From Antedon mediterranea (Eukaryota > Echinodermata > Crinoidea > Comatulida > Antedonidae): a DNA stretch of 64,000 nt. Below are positions 56,519-64,000 of this stretch, piece by piece (the stretch's first letter is position 1; every line of letters starts with the position of its first letter). The notes below the pieces were generated by a model. That model had not been told where the DNA came from, did not search any database, and saw only the letters and a list, made by a program, of their open reading frames with translations. A program made the position numbers and the translations under genes. Location: NCBI RefSeq assembly GCF_964355755.1, contig NC_092672.1, positions 38,126,501-38,190,500 on the forward strand, read 5' to 3'.

Positions 56519-58822
56519 GTAAGTACTGACTAAGTTTATCTTTCAATCCTACAGTTCAGCACTGGTTACCGTAAATTGGCCTACATTAAAAAAAAAATTG
56601 AATTCGACAAGAAATAATGAGTGATCAATCCAGTAAAGCATTAACAGGGGCATGCGGGTATCGACAACGCTGTACAGTGTACTATGTATTATATTGTACA
56701 AATATATCACGGGGAAATTTTGCTAACTTTAGACACAAAACAAATCAATTTACAAGTTCATTCAAAACACATATAAAAGCTCAAGAACATATAGACTAGA
56801 TGATACTAAAGTTAATCCACATTAACATGGTTGATCGGTCACTCATTTTAATCTAATACTTTTGAATTGAAAAACTTAATGGCTTCAACAAAAGTCTATA
56901 TATTTTAAATCACCCGTTTCCAAAACCCATTGTATACCTGTACCATACTACACATTAAAACAAACAAGTTTGTGTCATCTACAACAAAGAGTTAACTGCA
57001 TATTTCTCCCACCACCATCTTATATACCAACTAACTTTATACCAAATCTATTAACTCCATCAACGTTGTTAGTTAAACTATTCCTTTTTTTATTTTCAAA
57101 CTGTCACTCAACACTGCTGCTCCATTCAATAATATAATGCTATAGCCTATAAGTGCATAAGAATGTTTCACAATTCGTAAACAAGAGTATTCTGTCCCAG
57201 ACATGTCTTCCTTCACAAGGCGACTTTTTTTTTCGCACGAATCGAAATTTTATTTATTACCATAAAAAAGAAAAAGATAAAAAATAAAACACGAAATAAA
57301 TTATTGTTTGGTACTGGGGATATCCCTCTAAATCCTACTAGGTTTCCACGCATGCGTATTAATATTTCCTTCTCTGTTTGTGACGTGAAGAAATGCGCAA
57401 CCAATGAGAGAACTCAGGAATTCAATACGTGCGATTATCGGTAATTGTGAAACAGGCTTTGAGAATCTACAATATAATTAGAATGTTAATACTATTACTA
57501 TTTTTTGTAAAAGCATATATGTCGCGTGAAACATGTCACTTTCACAGGTATCACGTGAATACGGGTGAATTAAGTGAGCGGAGAATATTATAAAATGTTA
57601 TTAATAAATGATTATTAATTTTTTTTTATCATATCATTCGGTTACTTTGGATATTAAAAAGGTAACATTAAAAATGAATGGATTATTTTAATGCTCAGAA
57701 CTTATATGAATTTCGTATTTTTACAAGATTAAACAAATTTGTGTTTACGCGACGACAAATCTTGGCAGAATCTGTGACGTATTTGGCGTTCTATAGACGC
57801 CTCCCAATGACAAATATTTCAGAGAATATACTGTTCTGTTTCACATGTAGGCATCTTTGGCCTAAAAACAAGCAATTCATTACACTTGACTTGTTTACTT
57901 ACAAATGTCAACATTAATAATGCAGGTAGGTCTATAATGTTGTAAAAAAAACCGAATAATAATCATAAGTGCGGCACACAATACGATATTTTGTTAATAC
58001 AGTACACGATATAGAAGCATGTGTTGAGTCACAAACAATAGCTAAGACGCCAATGCTTTGATTAGCGTAAGCAAACCGGGCACCACTATTTAATAGTCCA
58101 ACAATGAGGAGACGTACATTGTTCGTTTTGTAATATTGACATCATTTAATGAACAATTTACGATCAATTTATTAATCAAATATAATTTTAATATACAGTA
58201 GGCTTATATTTTGATGGCTAATTAACTATCGTGGAGTACTTTCATTCAAATTCAGTAATTTACCGTGTGTATTCTGATGTGTGCCTATATTTAGCATTAT
58301 GTGAATGAATATACCTAAACAGTAATAGTATATGAGGGAATATTCACTGCAGTAATCAGTTGCGATATAATGATAGAGAACAGGGCTAGTGGTGTACAAA
58401 ACAAACATATACCCCTTCAGTGCGCACATACTAAAATGTATACAAACCGCTTGTGTGTTTGTGCGTGACAAACTTTTGCGGTAGGTGGTGTTAAAGTAGT
58501 AGAGTACTTTCGTAATAGTGTTCATTTTCATGGCGACACGCTATATTATGTACATCAGTAAGGTAAAACCAATAAATTGAAAAAATGTTGACAGCACGCT
58601 CTCTTACATAGTCGACTGTTATATAATATGTCAACTTCTTGTACATGTAAGTCGTGCGCGCGGAATTCGTGTCTCTTTGGTTACTGATGAATATTTTGTT
58701 ATCATTGTATGAGAATTTGATACACTAAAATCGTGAGCGACGAATGTTTGTGAAGAAAGAAAATATGATGTCCTGTATCTGTCGACAGTTTATCATAATG
58801 AATGATGACCAAATATGATTTC

Positions 58823-58980
58823 AGCTTGGTTCCCATTAAGATGCAACGTAACGGACGTAAACGTAACGCAAACTTGTTGACCAATGGCAAGCGACTGTTC
58901 GGATTATCTATCCATTGTGATTGGTCCAAGCACTTGCGTTTTACCTCGTCACTGTGTTGTGCGTCCTAATGGGAGCTTAA
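58823..58980 (+). mobile_element. Foldback MITE-like element, family A, copy 5
   Basis: It runs from agcttggttcccattaagat to gcgtcctaatgggagctta. The internal dyad (cttgttgaccaatgg with gtgattggtccaagc) is clear. It lies in the MFSD6-like intron or flank, about 35 bp before the large inverted repeat. Confidence 0.76.
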
Positions 58981-59015
58981 GCATAATCCTGTAGAAATGA
59001 CTTTAAAGACTAATG

Positions 59016-59790
59016 AACGTTGTGAGGTAAATTCCCGATTGATCGTAATCAAAACGGTACTGGGTATGGTCTACTAGATTTTCTGCTCCCAACCAGTACA
59101 TCCATTCATAGAAGCCTTGATGAAGCAAGCCTACCTGGTGGTAACCATAGGACGGTTCCGAGATAACGACTATACTTCAGCTTTAGTCGACAGAAGATTG
59201 AAATATTGTTAGAGATAGAGTATACGATGCTTGATTATATTGTGTAGATGTATGATTTGTTCTATTTATTATCCAAATGATGTTCCGCATATAGGAGATG
59301 AAGATAGTAGGCGTGGTTGGGTGTAATGATTTTGTATATTAAATAATTATCCTACACTGCTTATTATGCGATAAATAATATTTTATATATTTTTAAAATA
59401 TTTATTGTTATGAATTATAATATTAATAAAAATATATTTGTTAGTATAAATAAAAAAAAAAAAAAAATAATAAAAAATAAAATATAGATATAAAGAAGAA
59501 AAGCAAAGAGATTATGGAGCGGCTATTCCTGAATATACAATAATAAGTATCGTAAGTTTAATTTATAAATTTTAGGCGATCTTGTCAAAGGTCAAGCGCC
59601 TATAGCCTGCCATGTTCTGGTCAAGTTCAATATTGAATATCGAAACGTGGCAGGCTATAGGCGCTTGACCTTTGACAAGATCGCCTAAAATTTATAAATT
59701 AAACTTACGATACTTATTATTGTATATTCAGGAATAGCCGCTCCATAATCTCTTTGCTTTTCTTCTTTATATCTATATTTTATTTTTTAT

Positions 59791-59827
<37 letters not shown>

Positions 59828-60261
59828 TTATACTAACAAATATATTTTTATTAATATTATAATTCATAACAATAAATATTTTAAAAATATATAAAATATT
59901 ATTTATCGCATAATAAGCAGTGTAGGATAATTATTTAATATACAAAATCATTACACCCAACCACGCCTACTATCTTCATCTCCTATATGCGGAACATCAT
60001 TTGGATAATAAATAGAACAAATCATACATCTACACAATATAATCAAGCATCGTATACTCTATCTCTAACAATATTTCAATCTTCTATCGACTAAAGCTGA
60101 AGTATAGTCGTTATCTCGGAACCGTCCTATGGTTACCACCAGGTAGGCTTGCTTCATCAAGGCTTCTATGAATGGATGTACTGGTTGGGAGCAGAAAATC
60201 TAGTAGACCATACCCAGTACCGTTTTGATTACGATCAATCGGGAATTTACCTCACAACGTT
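59016..60261. repeat. Large inverted repeat, arms of about 600 bp
   Basis: The left arm 59016-59612 and right arm 59648-60261 are near-perfect reverse complements around a 35-bp loop that itself contains the palindrome ttcaatattgaa. The arms differ mainly in a poly-A/poly-T tract, longer on the right (35 or so T at 59788-59825 against about 15 A at 59452-59466). The outer ends (aacgttgtgagg and cctcacaacgtt) stop at the palindrome aacgtt. No transposase or known end motif was seen. Confidence 0.93.
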
Positions 60262-62540
60262 AACTGGACTGGTTCCAATTTTAAATCGGATTTACTCCTT
60301 CCAGGCACAATATGTAAATGAATGCCTATCTTTTGTGTTATGCCACCGTAGTTATTTTTATTTATCCTGAATGCGTTGCGCGCTATATATTTTCTATTTG
60401 AAACAGGCCTAGAATAGAGTGAACTCTAAAATATGATTAATATTAATATCATATTAATATTTATATCTTGATTTTCTATATAACGTACGGTGATCATTTG
60501 GCGAATATCATTTGAATATTCCTCTGTGTCTTTAATGTCTATGATGTGTACAACGTAAGTATACGTATGACGTACCATATGTGCCAATATGTTGATCATT
60601 TTACCAATATTAAGCCCAACCGCCACGTACATTATCGCACGCGTGTAACCCTCGCGTGTCCTACAAACATTAAACGCGTAACATTACAATTATTTTCAAC
60701 CCAACAGTCTACCACTCGAGGAATGATTACATTCAAGGTTAAGAATATAGGTCAAACACTGAATGAAATCTCAAACCTTCTATAATTTGTTTTCAATATT
60801 CTTCCAGTCAATAACTTCGTAATTAGGCGTTGTTGATCCAACCAATATCCTAATTAGTTTTCGTTCTATCTTGATTTCATTCAATGCTTTCGCTTTTGTT
60901 GTAGCCCTCAATACTCCGGGGATGTACAACAATGGGTCGGTTCGTCCCTAATACTATATGATATGTATGCTTTGTTAATTGTTCCATACGATATTCGTCT
61001 AGAATATCGATTAAGGTATACTCTGTGACGTATTGGATATAAGACCAGTAGTGGATTCATTCAGATTAGCATAATCGATGTTTATTGTTAATCTTTACCC
61101 CACTTTGTATTATAAAATAAATTTTCCACCACCACTATACCTACGGTACTTTTGCTATAATTATCATTTTAAAATGTCCATCCCTTTTCTGAAATCCATA
61201 GACACAGCATTTCGCAAGACCATTTATCCCATCAACATAGTAGTAGGCCTACTCGTGCGTGACAAATGCTAATAGATAGTTCTCATACTATTAAAGGCAA
61301 ACAAACACAATTTGCAACAATTTTTTTAGGTCAATTTTTGTCGTTAAACCAAATAAAACAATAATTTAAATTTATCGGAGACCTATAAAATACCAACAAA
61401 ATGTCGATCATATTGTAATGTAAATGATTGATCATTTATTATTTTAATATCGAAATCAATTTTTGACCGCATTTTTTAAATTAATTTATTATTGATTTTG
61501 TTTGTTTTAATGCATAACTCACAGCAGGCAAGCACAATAATAAATTGTTGTACTTTTTTTTACATTTTCGACAAAATCCCTCAAAATCAAAATCCCTGAA
61601 CTACATTCAAATTTGCGTGATATATCATCTACTTTGCACATCATGATCAAGTGTGTTAAGTCAGTACCGACCATTCCATGTATGTGATGTAATATAAAAT
61701 CATTGTAATAAATAAATTTAACAAAAATAACATTTTTTTGTATATTTTATATAAGGGAGCTTTCGAGCGTGCGCAGAATTTCACGCGTGCGCAAAACAAG
61801 TATGGGCCGAACTCGGCGACAACGCGTAGTTAGTTGAGTTAGTTAGCGCGTCGTGTAAACAAAAGTAAAAATGAGAAAAAACTGAACAACTAAATTACAT
61901 TTAAAAAACGAAGACTGATTCAGTAAAGAATGTATATGTAATACATAAACTTTACACAGCTTTTAGTTGTCGTCAGCCGATGACGTGTTTTTAGACATCT
62001 AAGAATGAGGAACATTAACGTAAAACAACGGCAATTAAATACAATTTATATTGGAATTATTCACACATAAATGCGCTCTTCTATCTTTCAGCGAAATTTC
62101 ATCCTTGATAAAATTATTTTCTTAGCGTTATAAAGTGTTTTCCTGACACATTTAGATTCCCATAAGAGGAAATTCATGCTAATTTACCCAGTGACAAAAT
62201 ATACAATGAAAATACATTGATATAGGTGTCTCAATGTCAATTCTGGATTAACCGTTTATTGTCGTATTTAGTTTAGCGAAGCAATAGCATTCATTTCCAC
62301 TAACATAATAACACTTCAAAAGTAATCAAATTTAATTACATAATTCAATAAACCTTACTTTTCTATATGAGTATCTTTAATCATATAATTGGTATTGTTC
62401 GGTTCTGTATTGTTTTCTTATCAAAATCTCGCATCATCAAATTGATTTTCATTTTCCTCTATTCTTTAGTTCGTAAACAGGGATACGTATGGTTCGAAAG
62501 AAATGAGAGACCAACAATCAGTGCTAGTAAATAAGCCTAA

Positions 62541-62715
62541 AAGGCCAATTTACACAGACAAGCGGAAATAGAAATTATAGAATCAATGTTATTCCAGTTT
62601 ATGACCATTTCACAAAACGTGGAGCGGACAGGCGGTTCCGGATCAGGATAGATACAATGGGACAAGCTACGCGGTTGTTCGCTTACTGATACCGCTCGTC
62701 TGTGTAAATTGGCCT
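62541..62715 (+). mobile_element. Foldback element, family C
   Basis: Terminal inverted repeats of about 25 bp: aaggccaatttacacagaca at 62541 and tctgtgtaaattggcctt ending at 62715, with one mismatch. The interior shows no ORF. It is a single copy in the window, MITE-like by structure. Confidence 0.7.
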
Positions 62716-63091
62716 TAAGTCACCACATTTTTTTGGCCAATCCTACGTGACCAGCAGGCAAATTATTTTTTATCTTTAGACTTGGGCCTAAATCTGTATA
62801 TTCTTCGGTTTCTTACTTACGTCGTCTTTTAAACGGTAAAAAAAAACCACTTTTAAACATCTTGGCTAAATATCAAAATAAATATTTACAAATATAAAAT
62901 AATAAGATAAATTTCTGGAATAAATTAATAACTAATACATGGGTTCCAGAGAATCAATTGTAATTTGATATTTAGTTATGAATATTAATAAGAAAATTAA
63001 TTATTAATTAGTATTCTTGACAATGTCATTATTTTTTTATAAGTCTATATAACTTGGCGGTTCCTGATTGCCTAATTATCTCAAAGTCCTT

Positions 63092-63142
63092 GGTTCGAGC
63101 ATGGAGAAATAAGTTCTAACTTATTTCTCCATGGTTCGAGTC
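63092..63142. repeat. Hairpin duplication flanked by ggttcgag
   Basis: The sequence catggagaaataagtt is followed after ct by its exact reverse complement, and ggttcgag stands on both sides. A stem of 16 bp with a 2-base loop results. The right ggttcgagtc resembles a tRNA box B. Confidence 0.85.
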
Positions 63143-63450
63143 ATTTTTAAAGGTTTCCTGATAATTAAGACACACTTAATAAACATCTATGCATATTTAC
63201 TTACAGCTTATATCCCTAAGTACACAAACATATGTAATAAAAAGCACTCCATTTACATCAGTATACTACAATTTTATTATTATTTGGACAAATGATAATA
63301 CAAAAATATCGATTATAATTTTATTACCATATTCATTCTTCGTCCAACTTTTACGATTATTGATTTCCGATATTTTAGTGCAGACTTTACTTTGGTCTAC
63401 AATAATAAATGACTGTATTTAGTGTACAATATTTTAAAGACTATAGACAG

Positions 63451-63700
63451 TGAGTGAGTGGCCGAGCGGTTAAGACAGTGGAACCGTAATCACGTAGCCA
63501 TAACATCGGCAGGGGAACGAGTCTTCTCGGATAAGGACTATAAACCGTAGGTCCAGTGTACACAACTTGCTCGTGTGCACTTTAAAGAACCTAGTACATC
63601 TTTCGAGACGAGTAGGGGGTTACCCCAGTGTATTAGTACATCACAGCCACTGATCACCAACTGGGCCCTCTGGGAGATCAGTCTTTGACTGAAGAGGTCA
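63451..63700 (+). mobile_element. tRNA-derived SINE
   Basis: The head gtgagtgagtggccgagcgg, then ttaagacagtgg, is a Leu/Ser-tRNA-like box A region. Degenerate box B-like sequence follows near 63510. The body has the conserved tract actttaaagaacctagtaca and ctttcgagacgagtagggg, of the kind shared by central domains of many metazoan SINEs. I do not name the domain. The 3' end, near 63700, passes into an A-rich tail with aataa-like repeats (aaagataaaaacaaac). Confidence 0.7.
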
Positions 63701-64000
63701 CCCAGTATAAAGATAAAAACAAACAAAAACAAGACACAATTGCCTTCCATATATGTTTACATTGAGTTTTTATTTAAAGTAACTGCATAATTGTTTAATA
63801 TACTATTATAAGGGGTATTCTTTCGTCTTTATTCTTAAAGATGTATTGTCCCTTGAAACACAAAAAAAAGAAAAAAAAAACAAAGATTTCAAACCACGAG
63901 TATACATTATGCATGATGCTAATTAGGATTGTTTACAACTCATCGCGGTTGAGGAGGTGTTTTCACACAGATCGCGAGGAAGTTGATTATGCATACAGAG

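Larger units (their letters stand above)
56519..64000. other. Long intron or 3' flank of the MFSD6-like gene, repeat-rich
   Basis: No exon that continues the MFS fold in the needed phase was recognised. The stretch holds a large inverted repeat (59016-60261), foldback elements (58823-58980, 62541-62715), a small hairpin duplication (63092-63142) and a tRNA-derived SINE (63451-63700). Small open frames at 56617, 57678, 61078 and 63189 lack splice support, composition or motifs. Confidence 0.5.

Noticed and set aside
57678-57917. 79-codon plus-strand frame as an MFSD6 exon
   Set aside because: No membrane helices of the expected kind and no supported acceptor in the needed phase.
63451-63530. 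Functional tRNA gene
   Set aside because: Box A is good but the stems do not close and box B is degenerate; the downstream conserved body marks a SINE.

Overview
The window is metazoan nuclear DNA: AT-rich, intron-dense, with GT..AG splice sites and extracellular cysteine-rich modules. The domain families and the recurrent TAGGCCTA-type motifs in introns suggest an invertebrate deuterostome, most likely an echinoderm. That placement is inference; no rRNA or mitochondrial marker is present.

Positions 1-53602 hold the 3' part of one giant plus-strand gene. I could join 102 exons in one continuous frame: 23,937 nt, 7,978 codons plus a TAA stop. The product resembles IgGFc-binding protein (FCGBP), zonadhesin and gel-forming mucins. 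It consists of repeated vWD-C8-TIL-E modules, each vWD carrying a GDPH motif. Region 1-25054 is a tandem array of about 14.5 near-identical genomic units of 1721-1723 bp, each with five exons and encoding a 399-residue module. Introns are as conserved as exons. The array stops abruptly inside an intron. Two diverged modules follow (25192-31416), then an acidic Thr/Ser-rich exon (32062-32976), a small linker exon, an orphan TIL-E pair (38473-40643), one more module (41438-50542), a TTQKD-repeat exon running into a fibronectin-III-like domain, a second FN3-like domain with a furin-type RRRKR site, two mini-exons, a single transmembrane exon and a tyrosine-rich cytoplasmic tail. The predicted protein is therefore a very large membrane-anchored, mucin-like, possibly proteolytically processed surface protein.

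Positions 53603-55517 are 3' UTR and intergenic DNA. Positions 55518-56518 are the first coding exon (333 codons) of a second plus-strand gene, an MFSD6-like major facilitator protein. I could not find its later exons, so 56519-64000 is read as its long first intron or flank. That stretch is repeat-rich, with a roughly 600-bp-arm inverted repeat at 59016-60261, foldback elements and a tRNA-derived SINE.

Introns of the giant gene hold a striking 62-bp minisatellite (73 full copies in perfect register, 45049-49604), at least two families of MITE-like foldback elements, a LINE 3' fragment with the reverse-transcriptase C-terminus, and several short tandem duplications. No functional RNA gene and no CRISPR array was recognised.
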